DNA from: Bacillus sp. NTK071
GTDB taxonomy: Bacteria > Bacillota > Bacilli > Bacillales > Guptibacillaceae
Length of the DNA stretch: 64,000 bases
NCBI RefSeq assembly: GCF_017303315.1
Contig: NZ_JAFKOI010000006.1
Coordinates: 150,508-214,507 of the forward strand
Direction: 5' to 3'
A program made the position numbers and the translations under genes. The notes under the pieces are model-generated. The model saw nothing but the letters and a program-made list of their open reading frames with translations, did not search any database and was not told the DNA's origin. This document shows positions 26,363 through 35,518 of the stretch, piece after piece; position 1 is the stretch's first letter, and each line of letters opens with the position of its first letter.

Positions 26363-27376
26363 ATGAAAGAATTTTTGCAGAAGAAGGGAATTACACTATC
26401 ACCCCGTGTGTATTTTATTACTGCCCTTAGCTATATGGCGCTAGGGCTATTCTCTTCGCTCATTATTGGACTTATTCTTAAAACAATAGGGGGACAAATT
26501 CCCTCACTATCATTCTTGATTCCAATCGGTACACTCGCGATGGAGTTAATGGGACCTGCAATTGGTGTAGCTGTGGCTTATGGTCTTGGTGCTCCTCCAC
26601 TTGTTCTTTTTGCCTCGTTACTCGCGGGTGCAGCAGGTGCTGAACTTGGTGGACCAGCTGGAAGTTACGTCGCTGCCATTGTAGCCGCTGAAGCAGGGAA
26701 AATCGTTTCAAAATCAACAAAACTTGATATAATCATTACGCCGCTTGTTACGATTTTCGCGGGATTTGGAACTGCTACACTAATTGGACCTGGGATCAAT
26801 ACATTTATGACAAATTTTGGTTCACTTATTATGTGGGCAACAGAGCAACGACCGATATTAATGGGCGTGATTGTTGCAGTTCTAATGGGACTTGCTCTAA
26901 CAGCACCTATATCAAGTGCTGCAATTGCGATTATGCTAGGTTTAGAAGGACTAGCAGCCGGTGCAGCTACCATTGGTTGCGCAGCTCAAATGGTTGGTTT
27001 TGCCGTAAGCAGCTATCGAGAAAATGGCTTTGGTGGAGTAATCGCGCAGGGTGTGGGGACATCTATGCTACAAGTAGCAAACATCGTTCGAAATCCATGG
27101 ATATTGGTTCCACCAACAGTAGCAGGTGCAATCATTGCTCCGTTTGGTAGCGGCTGGATCATGATGATCAACAATTCTGCAGGAGCTGGAATGGGCACAA
27201 GTGGGTTTGTAGGACAGATTATGACTTTGAATGTTATGGGAGCAAGTGGAAGTGTGTGGCTTGCGATCGTACTGTTGCATTTCATTGGACCAGCAGTGAT
27301 TAGTCTGCTAATATCCGAATTAATGAGAAAAAAAGGGCTTATTCGCCCTGGAGATATGAGAATTAGCACAGAATAA
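26363..27376 (+). CDS. PTS EIIC-like permease without EIIA/EIIB (PTS_EIIC_2 family)
   Basis: A 337-residue polytopic membrane protein with about ten helices rich in Gly/Ala. Segments such as LMGPAIGVAVAYGLGAPPLV and GGPAGSYVAAIVAAEAGKI fit the PTS_EIIC_2 group. No EIIA or EIIB domain is attached or adjacent, so it is not obviously a working phosphotransferase permease. Relatives may act as uniporters or channels, but the substrate is unknown. ATG 26363 follows AAGGAGAGTAAG. ytpP starts 17 bases after it and may be cotranscribed. Confidence 0.85.
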   Translation: MKEFLQKKGITLSPRVYFITALSYMALGLFSSLIIGLILKTIGGQIPSLSFLIPIGTLAMELMGPAIGVAVAYGLGAPPLVLFASLLAGAAGAELGGPAGSYVAAIVAAEAGKIVSKSTKLDIIITPLVTIFAGFGTATLIGPGINTFMTNFGSLIMWATEQRPILMGVIVAVLMGLALTAPISSAAIAIMLGLEGLAAGAATIGCAAQMVGFAVSSYRENGFGGVIAQGVGTSMLQVANIVRNPWILVPPTVAGAIIAPFGSGWIMMINNSAGAGMGTSGFVGQIMTLNVMGASGSVWLAIVLLHFIGPAVISLLISELMRKKGLIRPGDMRISTE

Positions 27377-27393
27377 TAATAAGGAGGGTCATC

Positions 27394-27708
27394 ATGAAGA
27401 AATTCGAAAAACATGAAGAGTATTTAGAGGCAATTAAAGAAGGGAAGTCTGTACTATTGTTTTCTGCAGACTGGTGCCCTGATTGTAGAATTATTGAGCC
27501 TTTTCTTCCAGAGCTAGAAAAGAAATACTCCGAGTTAGATTTCTACTACGTGGATCGAGACGATCATATTGACCTTTGTCAGGAAATGGATGTATTTGGT
27601 ATTCCGAGCTTTGTTGCTTATGAAGATGGCGAAGAAACTGGTCGCTTTGTAAGTAAGCTTAGAAAATCACAAGAAGAAATTGAAGAATTCCTTACTACTG
27701 TAAAGTAA
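27394..27708 (+). CDS. ytpP: Thioredoxin-like protein YtpP
   Basis: A 104-residue thioredoxin fold with active site WCPDC (residues 27-31) rather than the WCGPC of TrxA. A cis-proline segment (FGIPSFVAYEDG) lies near residue 70. There is no signal peptide, so it is a cytosolic thiol-disulfide reductant. The aspartate next to the second Cys is a feature of the YtpP/thioredoxin-like subgroup. It has its own strong terminator, separating it from ytpQ. Confidence 0.92.
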   Translation: MKKFEKHEEYLEAIKEGKSVLLFSADWCPDCRIIEPFLPELEKKYSELDFYYVDRDDHIDLCQEMDVFGIPSFVAYEDGEETGRFVSKLRKSQEEIEEFLTTVK

Positions 27709-27710
27709 CC

Positions 27711-27747
27711 AAAAACAAAGCTACGCTCAGCGTAGCTTTGTTTTTGT
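27711..27747 (+). terminator. Terminator after ytpP
   Basis: A 16 bp stem (27711-27726 with 27730-27745) with a 3-base loop, A-rich at the 5' foot and T-rich at the 3' foot. Confidence 0.92.
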
Positions 27748-27810
27748 ATTATTGCTTTTCATGGTATGATAAAGTGACAGTTCAGTACGTAAATGGTGGT
27801 GAAATAAGAG

Positions 27811-28608
27811 ATGGAACCGAAAGATTTGAAAAAGTTGCTCGAGAATCGACTTCAACAAGAAGATCGTGAGCTTACATACGACAAAAAAGAAGACAAGTTA
27901 AGGGTAGAAGATAAGACAACTGGAAAAGGAATGAGTCTTGGACTAAAGGGGCTATCTGCAAAGTATGAAGAGCGGAAAGAAAAATTACTTGATGAAGTGG
28001 TACATCATGTAGAAGAAACCCTTAAAGCAATGAAAGAAACCCAAGAACTTAATGGGAAAGAAAATAGTATATTCCCTGTTATCCGTTCTGGTTCTTTTGC
28101 TTCAGAAACAGAGGCGGGTGTTCCGTTTGTGTATGTAGAACATACTGCAGAGACAAGAATTTATTTCGCACTTGACCTCGGTAACTCCTATCGTTTAATC
28201 GATCAGGATTGGCTTGAGAAAGAAGGTTGGACAAAAGAAGCCTTACATGAAGTTTCTATGTTTAATCTTCGTGGGCTTTCGACGGAAATGAAGACAGATA
28301 CTGTTGCAGGGAATACTTTTTATTTCTTAAATACGAATGATGGTTATGATGCGAGTCGAATTCTAAATGATTCGTTACTCGATAGAATGGCGAAAGAAGT
28401 AAAGGGAGAACTTGCTGTAGCTGTGCCACATCAAGACGTGTTAATTTTTGCTGATATTGAGAATGAACGCGGTTATGATGCGCTAGCCCAGCTTACGATG
28501 CATTTCTTTTCGAGCGGCCTTGTGCCAGTAACTGGTCTACCTTTCATTTATGAAGATGGGAAGCTTGAGCCAATATTTATTATGGCGAAGAACAAACCAA
28601 AAAAATAA
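27811..28608 (+). CDS. ytpQ: DUF1444 family protein YtpQ
   Basis: A 265-residue soluble acidic protein of the DUF1444/YtpQ family, of unknown function. Family-typical segments are the N-terminal KDLKKLLENRLQQEDREL, IFPVIRSGSFASE near residue 90, and the C-terminal MTMHFFSSG-like block ahead of PIFIMAKNKPKK. ATG 27811 follows GTGGTGAAATAAG. It is followed after 20 bases by ytpR, and ytpPQR order is conserved with B. subtilis. Confidence 0.92.
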   Translation: MEPKDLKKLLENRLQQEDRELTYDKKEDKLRVEDKTTGKGMSLGLKGLSAKYEERKEKLLDEVVHHVEETLKAMKETQELNGKENSIFPVIRSGSFASETEAGVPFVYVEHTAETRIYFALDLGNSYRLIDQDWLEKEGWTKEALHEVSMFNLRGLSTEMKTDTVAGNTFYFLNTNDGYDASRILNDSLLDRMAKEVKGELAVAVPHQDVLIFADIENERGYDALAQLTMHFFSSGLVPVTGLPFIYEDGKLEPIFIMAKNKPKK

Positions 28609-28628
28609 CCACTGATAAAAGGAGTACA

Positions 28629-29243
28629 ATGAATATGAACATGTTTTACAACAAAGAAGGCGTTGGAGACACATTAATTATCACGCTTAGTAGCACCGAA
28701 CGTGATGATAAAGCAGTCGAACGAACTGGAAATGTAGCACGTATTTACAGTAAAGAGACAAATAAAACAATCGGTTATAATGTGTTTGAGTTTACTACTG
28801 TCTATCAAATTGAAGCAGCTGGTGTAGTTGAAGGAAATGAAGAGCTCGTTTCAACAGTTAATACATTAATTAAAGAGAATGGGTTCACAGATGAACTTAA
28901 GTTCGATGCGTCTCCAAAATTTGTTGTTGGCTTTGTTGAAGAGATGGAAAAGCATCCTAATGCTGACAAGTTAAACATTTGTCAGGTGAATGTAGGAGAA
29001 GAAAAGCTCCAAATCGTTTGTGGAGCACCTAACGTGGACAAAGGACAGAAAGTTGTCGTTGCTAAAGTAGGTGCAGTGATGCCATCTGGAATGATCATTA
29101 AAGATGCTAGCTTGCGTGGTGTAGAGTCAACCGGAATGATTTGTTCAGCTAGAGAACTGGATTTGCCAGATGCACCTCAGGAAAAAGGGATTCTCGTCCT
29201 ACCTGATGATTATGAAATCGGATCTGAATTCAAAGCCTACTAG
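28629..29243 (+). CDS. ytpR: tRNA-binding domain protein YtpR
   Basis: 204 residues. An N-terminal domain of about 85 residues is followed by an EMAPII/Arc1p-like OB-fold (about residues 95-200: GFVEEMEKHPNADKLNICQV, IVCGAPNV and MICSARELDLP). The second part is the module found at the N-terminus of the phenylalanyl-tRNA synthetase beta chain. YtpR is the free-standing version, and its partner is unknown. ATG 28629 follows AAAGGAGTACA, with ATG 28635 as an alternative. Confidence 0.92.
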   Translation: MNMNMFYNKEGVGDTLIITLSSTERDDKAVERTGNVARIYSKETNKTIGYNVFEFTTVYQIEAAGVVEGNEELVSTVNTLIKENGFTDELKFDASPKFVVGFVEEMEKHPNADKLNICQVNVGEEKLQIVCGAPNVDKGQKVVVAKVGAVMPSGMIIKDASLRGVESTGMICSARELDLPDAPQEKGILVLPDDYEIGSEFKAY

Positions 29244-29265
29244 AATTTTTCTAGTAGGTTTTTTC
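29236..29265 (+). terminator. Terminator after ytpR
   Basis: CCTACTAGA (29236-29244) pairs with TCTAGTAGG (29250-29258), followed by TTTTTT. The ytpR stop lies in the stem. Confidence 0.9.
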
Positions 29266-29436
29266 TTTCTGCAAAGAAGGTAATAGGGATATAGAACCTG
29301 TTTTAGCATATTTAGACGAAGAAGTAGCATTTTTAACGAAAGATTTTAGAAACAGCCTTACAATGATAGGGGAGTTTCCGATAAAATAGAAGAACAGTGC
29401 CAGATAAAAGGGCTTAATTAGAAAAGGTGATAGTAA

Positions 29437-32097
29437 TTGGATAATAATTGGTTAAAAAGAGTGTGGAATAAATTATTTGATGTTGATGAAGAAGAAACGT
29501 TTGAGAAGAAAAATGAAGAAGCTCCAGTACGAAAGCGAGCACAGGATCACAGTCCGATCGATCGCAAGCACTCCATTGGCCGTATGGAAAGTGCAAATCG
29601 AAAGAGTGAAGCGAGAGTTGTTCACCAATATCCTAGGGAAGGTAATTTTCGTTTTCCTCTGATTCCAGATCAATCGAATAACAGATCACGCAAAGACTTG
29701 AAAGCAGAACAACCAGAACGGAAAGAAAGTGAAAAATCAGCACCACCTTGGTCAGGACAGCATAAACAGGTTCATCCAAAAAAACAGGGACCAACTAGAA
29801 GTACTGGTAGAAATTCTAAGTCAGATGAAGCTGAAACTGTCAAAAGTAAAAAGTTTACTGGTGTAAACTTTAAACCATCAGATATACCATCACCAATCTA
29901 TGGGTTTAGTAAGCGTCCTGTCGCTGAAAAGATGGAAGAGGCCGCCAAAAGTCCATCGAGCAGACACTACACCTCTCTTGATGAAAACAAAACGATGGAG
30001 AAGCTAATTCGAGATACAGAAACCTACTCTGCTCAAGAAGAGATTGGCCAAGCTATCAGTAATGAAGCCCGTATATTCGAATCGAATGAAAATCAAGTAG
30101 ATGAATCTCCAGCTGAGACAGACCATGTCCAAAATGAGCATGATACACAAGGTGATTCGACATCAGAGATTGAGGAATTACGTGTAGCCTCGGCAGATCA
30201 CTCATTTGAAGTACTAGAAGAACCAATAACTTCTCAAGATGACGAACAAGAGGACGTTAAAGAAGACTACGAACCAACATTCGACAATGAGCCGGTTAAT
30301 CAACCTGAAGATGATAAGCCATTTGAAGAACATGTAGATTCTAAAGAAGATGCAGTCATTGTAGAACAGGATGAATTTCAGAATGACAATAGTGATGAAA
30401 GTCATGATGCAAGTGATATTATCCATGAAGAAGCAAGTGATTCAGAATCAGATGAGGAAATAAACTCACATACTAGTAATGTAGAACCAATAACTTCTTT
30501 AGAAGATAAGCAAGAAGTTCAGAGTAGAGTGAATAGCCAGGAAGAAGTTCAAGAAGAACAACCACAGCCAAAACGAGAAGAGGGCAGGCCGAAGCCACAG
30601 GTTCCTTACAATGTGATGATGCTTGCGAATGATAGAAGGCATCTTTCAAAGAAACCAGTATCTGGAGCTGAATACAAGCTACCTCCAATTTCGCTTCTAG
30701 ATATTCCTCCACGTAATGAAGGAACTGATGATCAGTGGCTGCAGGAACAGCGAGAGCTTCTAGAATCAACTTTAGAAAACTTTAATGTTCAAGCTCGTGT
30801 GGTGGGAGCTACAATGGGACCAACTGTTACCCGATTTGAGGTACAACCAAGTCCAGGAGTTAAAGTAAATAAAATAACGAATTTAAGTGATGATATTAAA
30901 CTTAGTCTAGCTGCTAGAGATATTCGAATGGAAGCGCCTATTCCTGGAAAGAACGCCATAGGAATTGAAGTGCCAAACCCGACAAGTAAGCCAGTGTTTA
31001 TTAGAGAGATTGTGAGAAGTGGCGCATTTCAATCGGAAGGTTCGCTCTTAAATGCTGCCCTTGGTTTTGATATAGCAGGAGAAGCAAAAATAACAGATAT
31101 ACAAAAAATGCCTCATGGCCTCATTGCGGGTGCAACTGGATCTGGTAAAAGTGTTTGCATTAACTCGATTCTAGTAAGCTTACTTCTTAAAGCGAATCCA
31201 AGTGATGTTAAAATGTTGCTGATTGATCCGAAAATGGTTGAGTTAGCACCATATAATGGTCTTCCTCACTTAGTGACACCTGTCATCAATGATGTCAAAG
31301 AAGCAACAACTGCACTAAAATGGGCAGTTGATGAAATGGAAGAGCGCTATGAAAAATTTGCGGCTGCTGGGGTTCGTGACATTAAACGATACAATGAGAG
31401 AGCGATTAATCATGGGGAACCACAGCATAAACTCCCATACATTGTGATCGTTATCGATGAGCTTGCGGATTTAATGATGGTCTCTCCTCAAGATGTAGAA
31501 GATGCTATTTGTCGCATTGCTCAAAAAGCGAGAGCATGTGGAATTCATCTTCTAGTAGCAACACAACGTCCTTCAGTAGATGTTATTACAGGGCTAATCA
31601 AAGCAAACATCCCAACACGCATCGCGTTCTCGGTATCTTCGCAAATTGATTCTAGAACTATTCTTGATGCTAGCGGTGCAGAGAAACTACTTGGGAAAGG
31701 CGATATGCTTTGCCTTGAGAATGGCTCATCTAAACCAGTTCGTTTGCAGGGTAATTTTGTATCAGACGAAGAAATTGAACGTGTCACTTCATTTGTAAGA
31801 AAACAGAGAAAACCCAATTATTTAATTAAAAAAGAAGATCTAATGAAAAAACAACAATACAATGATCAAGAAGATGACTTGTTTGAAGAAGCATGTATGT
31901 GGGCAATTGAACAGGGGCAGGCTTCGTCTTCCGCATTGCAAAGACGCTTCAGAATTGGATTTAATCGTGCTGCAAGATTAATCGAAATGATGGAGGAGCG
32001 CGGATTGGTATCTGAGGCAATGGGGAGTAAGCCTCGTAGCATTCTAATGAATAAAACCGATTTTGAAGAAGCCTTCTTTAAAGATATGCACGTCTAG
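29437..32097 (+). CDS. sftA: Septum-associated DNA translocase SftA (FtsK/SpoIIIE family)
   Basis: 886 residues. The N-terminal 60 residues have no transmembrane segments, unlike SpoIIIE. A long, highly acidic low-complexity linker covers about residues 170-385. The motor begins near residue 440, with Walker A GATGSGKS at about 565 and Walker B YIVIVIDELADLMM near 670. A C-terminal gamma-type winged helix (ALQRRFRIGFNRAARLIEMM) recognises oriented DNA sequences in this family. SftA moves trapped chromosome away from the closing septum. The start is TTG 29437 behind GAAAAGGTGATAG. B. subtilis ytpST is the positional equivalent. Confidence 0.95.
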   Translation: MDNNWLKRVWNKLFDVDEEETFEKKNEEAPVRKRAQDHSPIDRKHSIGRMESANRKSEARVVHQYPREGNFRFPLIPDQSNNRSRKDLKAEQPERKESEKSAPPWSGQHKQVHPKKQGPTRSTGRNSKSDEAETVKSKKFTGVNFKPSDIPSPIYGFSKRPVAEKMEEAAKSPSSRHYTSLDENKTMEKLIRDTETYSAQEEIGQAISNEARIFESNENQVDESPAETDHVQNEHDTQGDSTSEIEELRVASADHSFEVLEEPITSQDDEQEDVKEDYEPTFDNEPVNQPEDDKPFEEHVDSKEDAVIVEQDEFQNDNSDESHDASDIIHEEASDSESDEEINSHTSNVEPITSLEDKQEVQSRVNSQEEVQEEQPQPKREEGRPKPQVPYNVMMLANDRRHLSKKPVSGAEYKLPPISLLDIPPRNEGTDDQWLQEQRELLESTLENFNVQARVVGATMGPTVTRFEVQPSPGVKVNKITNLSDDIKLSLAARDIRMEAPIPGKNAIGIEVPNPTSKPVFIREIVRSGAFQSEGSLLNAALGFDIAGEAKITDIQKMPHGLIAGATGSGKSVCINSILVSLLLKANPSDVKMLLIDPKMVELAPYNGLPHLVTPVINDVKEATTALKWAVDEMEERYEKFAAAGVRDIKRYNERAINHGEPQHKLPYIVIVIDELADLMMVSPQDVEDAICRIAQKARACGIHLLVATQRPSVDVITGLIKANIPTRIAFSVSSQIDSRTILDASGAEKLLGKGDMLCLENGSSKPVRLQGNFVSDEEIERVTSFVRKQRKPNYLIKKEDLMKKQQYNDQEDDLFEEACMWAIEQGQASSSALQRRFRIGFNRAARLIEMMEERGLVSEAMGSKPRSILMNKTDFEEAFFKDMHV

Positions 32098-32110
32098 TGC
32101 ATATCTTTTC
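32080..32110 (+). terminator. Probable terminator overlapping the sftA stop
   Basis: AAAGATATGCAC (32080-32091) pairs with GTGCATATCTTT (32097-32108). The T tract is short (TTTTC), so it may be leaky. Confidence 0.6.
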
Positions 32111-32243
32111 TACTTGTTTTATACAAGCTAGTTCTATATGATATATAGTGTTAAACTTGTGTTAGATTTATAGTCAGGTAAGTGAATGGTTGAACATAGA
32201 GAGCTCACATTCGAATGACGAAACTACTTGAAGGAGCCCCATT

Positions 32244-33341
32244 ATGAAAGAAATTGAACTTAAAATGCAAGGCAAAATAAAAAGGCTAACAAATAGAACC
32301 TTTAAATTTGATGAGCGTGTGGGAGAAGGCTGGTTTTCCGCGGTATACTTCCTGAAAACATGTGAAATTGTGGAAGAGTTCAAACCAGACAACGTGGTTA
32401 CCATGCAGTTTTTTCAAAAACACGACGCAGTACTTTGTGGTTCAGATGAAGCAATTGCACTAATTAAAACTTTTGCCAAAGATCCCGATACTCTTGAAAT
32501 CGATTCTCTCAAAGATGGAGATAAAATTTCACCATTTGAAACTGTTCTCAAGATTAAAGGACCTTATCAGAACTTTGGTTTCCTCGAGGGAATCATTGAT
32601 GGTATTCTAGGCAGAAGAACGTCAGTGGCTACGAATGTTTATCATGTGGTAAAAGCTGCACGTTCTTCAGGTATTCAAAAGCCAGTTATCTTCATGGGCG
32701 ACCGTGATGATCACTACACCCAGCAAGCTGGAGATGGGTATGCATCTTATATTGGTGGCTCTACTGCTCAGGCTACACATGCGATGAACGAATGGTGGGG
32801 TAAAAGAGGAATGGGAACAATGCCTCACGCCCTAATTCAATTGTTTAAAGGTGACGTAGTTGAGGCCTCCAAAGCCTACTATGCTAAATACCCTGAAGAT
32901 GAACTAATTGCGCTCGTTGATTACAATAACGATGTTGTGACTGATGCTCTAAGAGTTGCAAGAGAATTCGGAGATACTCTTAAAGGCGTGCGTGTGGATA
33001 CATCTCGTACAATGGTTGATCAATATTTCTGGCGTAACCCTGATGTTCTAGGTACATTTGACCCAAGGGGTGTAAATGCTGAATTGATTTTTGCTCTGAG
33101 AGAAGCTCTTGATGAAGAAGGATACGGCCACGTCAAAATTGTAGTAAGCGGTGGCTTTACTGAAGAAAGAATAAGAACATTCGAATCTCAGAATGTTCCA
33201 GTTGATATTTATGGAGTAGGCAGTAGCCTACTTAAGGTAGACATTGGTTTTACAGGTGATAATGTGATTCTGGATGATGAACCAGAAGCAAAAGCTGGTA
33301 GAAAATACCGTCATAATCCACGCCTAGAGCGTGTTGAATAA
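32244..33341 (+). CDS. Nicotinate phosphoribosyltransferase
   Basis: A 365-residue type II phosphoribosyltransferase of the short NAPRTase group. FMGDRDDHYTQQAGDGYA, GGSTAQATHAMNEWWGKRGMGTMPHAL and the phosphate-loop region VVSGGFTEERI with YGVGSSL are characteristic. It converts nicotinate and PRPP, with ATP, to nicotinate mononucleotide in NAD salvage. ATG 32244 follows GAAGGAGCCCCATT. Its placement between sftA and murC is not part of the B. subtilis order, so it may be a lineage-specific insertion. Confidence 0.92.
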   Translation: MKEIELKMQGKIKRLTNRTFKFDERVGEGWFSAVYFLKTCEIVEEFKPDNVVTMQFFQKHDAVLCGSDEAIALIKTFAKDPDTLEIDSLKDGDKISPFETVLKIKGPYQNFGFLEGIIDGILGRRTSVATNVYHVVKAARSSGIQKPVIFMGDRDDHYTQQAGDGYASYIGGSTAQATHAMNEWWGKRGMGTMPHALIQLFKGDVVEASKAYYAKYPEDELIALVDYNNDVVTDALRVAREFGDTLKGVRVDTSRTMVDQYFWRNPDVLGTFDPRGVNAELIFALREALDEEGYGHVKIVVSGGFTEERIRTFESQNVPVDIYGVGSSLLKVDIGFTGDNVILDDEPEAKAGRKYRHNPRLERVE

Positions 33342-33343
33342 CC

Positions 33344-33376
33344 AAAAAAGACAGGAACAAGCTCCTGTCTTTTTTG
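33344..33376 (+). terminator. Terminator after nicotinate phosphoribosyltransferase
   Basis: AAAAAAGACAGGA (33344-33356) pairs with TCCTGTCTTTTTT (33363-33375). Confidence 0.92.
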
Positions 33377-33411
33377 CGCCCGTATCGTTTCTTTAATGAT
33401 ATGAATTATAA

Positions 33412-33441
33412 TTGTAGGCCTGTCTCTTTTTCTGCTATAAT
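33412..33441 (+). promoter_or_regulatory. Probable sigma-A promoter for murC
   Basis: TTGTAG (33412-33417), 18 base spacer, TATAAT (33436-33441) with an extended TGC before it, about 95 bases from the murC start. Confidence 0.6.
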
Positions 33442-33535
33442 GTAGTATTGAAAAGAAAAGCAGAGCATACTTGTAATGACATCATATACTAAAGAAGGTT
33501 AAGCGGAGAAGAAATGAAAGTGTGGAGGTTCTGAA

Positions 33536-34840
33536 ATGACTATATATCACTTTGTTGGCATTAAGGGATCCGGTATGAGTGCCCTAGCACAAATCCTAAA
33601 TGATATGGGTTATAACGTACAGGGATCAGACGTAGATAAACGTTTCTTTACTCAGGAGGCCCTTGAACAAAAAGGTATCACTATTCTCCCCTTTGGAGAA
33701 GAAAATATAAAAGAAGATATGATTATTATTGCCGGCAATGCATTTGATGATCAGCATGAAGAGTTAGTACGCTCAAGAGAAATGAACCTTCCTGTCTATC
33801 GTTATCATAAATTTCTTGGTGACTTTATTCAAAAGTTCACTAGTATTGCTGTAACTGGTTCTCACGGTAAAACGTCAACAACGGGTTTACTATCGCATGT
33901 TGTAGGCGCAGCTGAGCCAACTTCTTACCTTATCGGAGATGGCACTGGAAGAGGCGTCAAAGACAGTCAGTATTTTGTATTTGAGGCTTGTGAATATCGT
34001 CGTCACTTCTTATCATATCAGCCGGACTATGCAATCATGACAAATATCGATTTTGACCATCCAGACTATTTTTCAGATGTCGATGATGTGTTTTCTGCAT
34101 TCCAGGAAATGGCGATGCTTGTGAAGAAAGGTATTATTGCTTATGGCGATGATACGTATTTACAGCAAATCCAGACGAAAGTACCGGTCGTATTTTACGG
34201 ATTTGATGACCAAAATGATTTCCAAGCAACCAATATCAAAATTGATGAGAATGGAACAACGTTCGATGTACATGTTCGAGATGATTACTATCGTACGTTT
34301 CAAATTCCTATGTATGGCAAACACAACGTTTTAAATGCTCTTTCAGTCGTTGCTCTTTGCCATTACGAGAATCTTTCTGGCGATGCTGTGGCAGCTCAGT
34401 TAATGAATTTTGAAGGTGTTAAGCGCAGATTCACTGAAAAAGTGGTTGATGGTCAGGTCCTAATTGACGATTATGCACATCACCCTACTGAGATTAAAGC
34501 AACCATTGAATCAGCTCAGCAAAAGTATCCAGATCGTGAAGTTGTTGCGATTTTCCAACCGCATACGTTTACTCGAACGAAGACATTTTTAAATGAGTTT
34601 GCTGATAGCTTAAAAGAAGCAGATGTTGTTTATTTATGTGACATTTTTGGGTCTGCCCGTGAAGATTCTGGTCAGTTAAAAATAGACCAGTTGATGGAGA
34701 AAATACCCAATTCGCACCTAATCACAGAAGAATCGATTCAACAGTTAACTGAACACAATCATGGCGTACTTCTTTTCATGGGTGCTGGTGATATTCAGAA
34801 ATACCAACAAGCATATGAAGCTGAGAAAGCGTCTATTTAA
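33536..34840 (+). CDS. murC: UDP-N-acetylmuramate--L-alanine ligase MurC
   Basis: A 434-residue Mur ligase. An N-terminal Rossmann-like UDP-binding segment ([16 protein letters not shown]) is followed by the ATP P-loop [11 protein letters not shown] near residue 110. The conserved [13 protein letters not shown] carries the carbamylation and metal region, and [10 protein letters not shown] is the MurC signature. It adds L-alanine to UDP-MurNAc in peptidoglycan precursor synthesis in the cytosol. It is outside the dcw cluster, as in B. subtilis, upstream of the ytxG region. ATG 33536 follows GGAGGTTCTGA. Confidence 0.96.
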   Translation: MTIYHFVGIKGSGMSALAQILNDMGYNVQGSDVDKRFFTQEALEQKGITILPFGEENIKEDMIIIAGNAFDDQHEELVRSREMNLPVYRYHKFLGDFIQKFTSIAVTGSHGKTSTTGLLSHVVGAAEPTSYLIGDGTGRGVKDSQYFVFEACEYRRHFLSYQPDYAIMTNIDFDHPDYFSDVDDVFSAFQEMAMLVKKGIIAYGDDTYLQQIQTKVPVVFYGFDDQNDFQATNIKIDENGTTFDVHVRDDYYRTFQIPMYGKHNVLNALSVVALCHYENLSGDAVAAQLMNFEGVKRRFTEKVVDGQVLIDDYAHHPTEIKATIESAQQKYPDREVVAIFQPHTFTRTKTFLNEFADSLKEADVVYLCDIFGSAREDSGQLKIDQLMEKIPNSHLITEESIQQLTEHNHGVLLFMGAGDIQKYQQAYEAEKASI

Positions 34841-34842
34841 AG

Positions 34843-34870
34843 AAAAGGCTCTAATAGAGCCTTTTTTTTT
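34843..34870 (+). terminator. Terminator after murC
   Basis: AAAAGGCTC (34843-34851) pairs with GAGCCTTTT (34856-34864), followed by more T. Confidence 0.92.
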
Positions 34871-34930
34871 GAATTAGATTTATTAATTGGATTTGATAAA
34901 CAGTTCAGACGTGTTATAAAAAAAAATAAA

Positions 34931-34957
34931 AAAGGAATAATGAAACGTGTAACGAAT
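34931..34957 (+). promoter_or_regulatory. Sigma-H promoter of ytxGH
   Basis: AAAGGAATA (34931-34939), 11 bases, AACGAAT (34951-34957). This fits the sigma-H pattern RnAGGAwWW, N11-12, RnnGAAT at every specified position. Confidence 0.72.
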
Positions 34958-35008
34958 TGTACGTAGTAAGGTGGACTCATTTTTTTTAATGTGAAATGAT
35001 AAGCCCGT

Positions 35009-35034
35009 GTTTAGTTGAAAGTAAAGAAGGGAAC
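35009..35034 (+). promoter_or_regulatory. Sigma-B promoter of ytxGH
   Basis: GTTTAG (35009-35014), 14 bases, GGGAAC (35029-35034), close to the sigma-B pattern GTTTAA, N12-14, GGGWAW. The start codon is 30 bases downstream, leaving room for the ribosome binding site. Confidence 0.68.
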
Positions 35035-35063
35035 AGATTAAGAAAAGGGAGGTGCCAACACAC

Positions 35064-35507
35064 ATGGAGATTATACTTTATTTAAGTGTAGCTATTATCG
35101 CAATTGCATTTGCAGTACTTGTTTATTTTGTTGCCCAAACGTTAAAATCTTTAAAAGACACCCTCAGTAATACCGCGAAAACACTTGATAGCCTTGAAAA
35201 ACAAATGAATGGTTTAACAACCGAAACAACTGCATTGTTACATAAGACAAACTTGCTTGCAGAGGACATTCAGGGTAAATCAGAAGCGCTGGATTCTGTT
35301 TTCGTGCAAGTAAAAGAAGTCGGTACATCACTTGGTAAAATGAATCATTCATTCCAAAATATTACCGGTAAAGTAACTGAAGAGGCAGAGCGCCAATCTG
35401 AGCAAGTAACGAAAGTTGTTCAGTGGGGTAATGCTGCTATGCAAATCTGGCAAAAATGGCAAGTGAAGAAGAAGGCAACAGATCAATACATTGATTCGAA
35501 ATCATAG
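35064..35507 (+). CDS. ytxG: DUF948 general-stress membrane protein YtxG
   Basis: About 147 residues. An N-terminal transmembrane helix (IILYLSVAIIAIAFAVLVYF) is followed by a long coiled-coil-like cytoplasmic domain (TLKSLKDTLSNTAKTLDSLE and similar), as in DUF948 proteins. The frame opens at GTG 35052, but ATG 35064 has GGGAGGTG at normal distance and begins directly before the helix. In B. subtilis ytxG is the first gene of the csb40 stress operon (ytxGHJ) driven by sigma-B and sigma-H, and both promoter types are visible here. ytxH follows after 11 bases. Confidence 0.92.
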   Translation: MEIILYLSVAIIAIAFAVLVYFVAQTLKSLKDTLSNTAKTLDSLEKQMNGLTTETTALLHKTNLLAEDIQGKSEALDSVFVQVKEVGTSLGKMNHSFQNITGKVTEEAERQSEQVTKVVQWGNAAMQIWQKWQVKKKATDQYIDSKS

Positions 35508-35518
35508 GAGGTATTTAT

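Noticed and set aside
26665..27414. Several long antisense and out-of-frame ORFs over the EIIC-like gene
   Set aside because: They mirror the Gly/Ala-rich membrane protein; no start signals or recognisable family.
30214..30769. Antisense ORFs across the sftA linker
   Set aside because: Produced by the acidic GAA/GAT-rich low-complexity linker; composition is that of a shadow frame.
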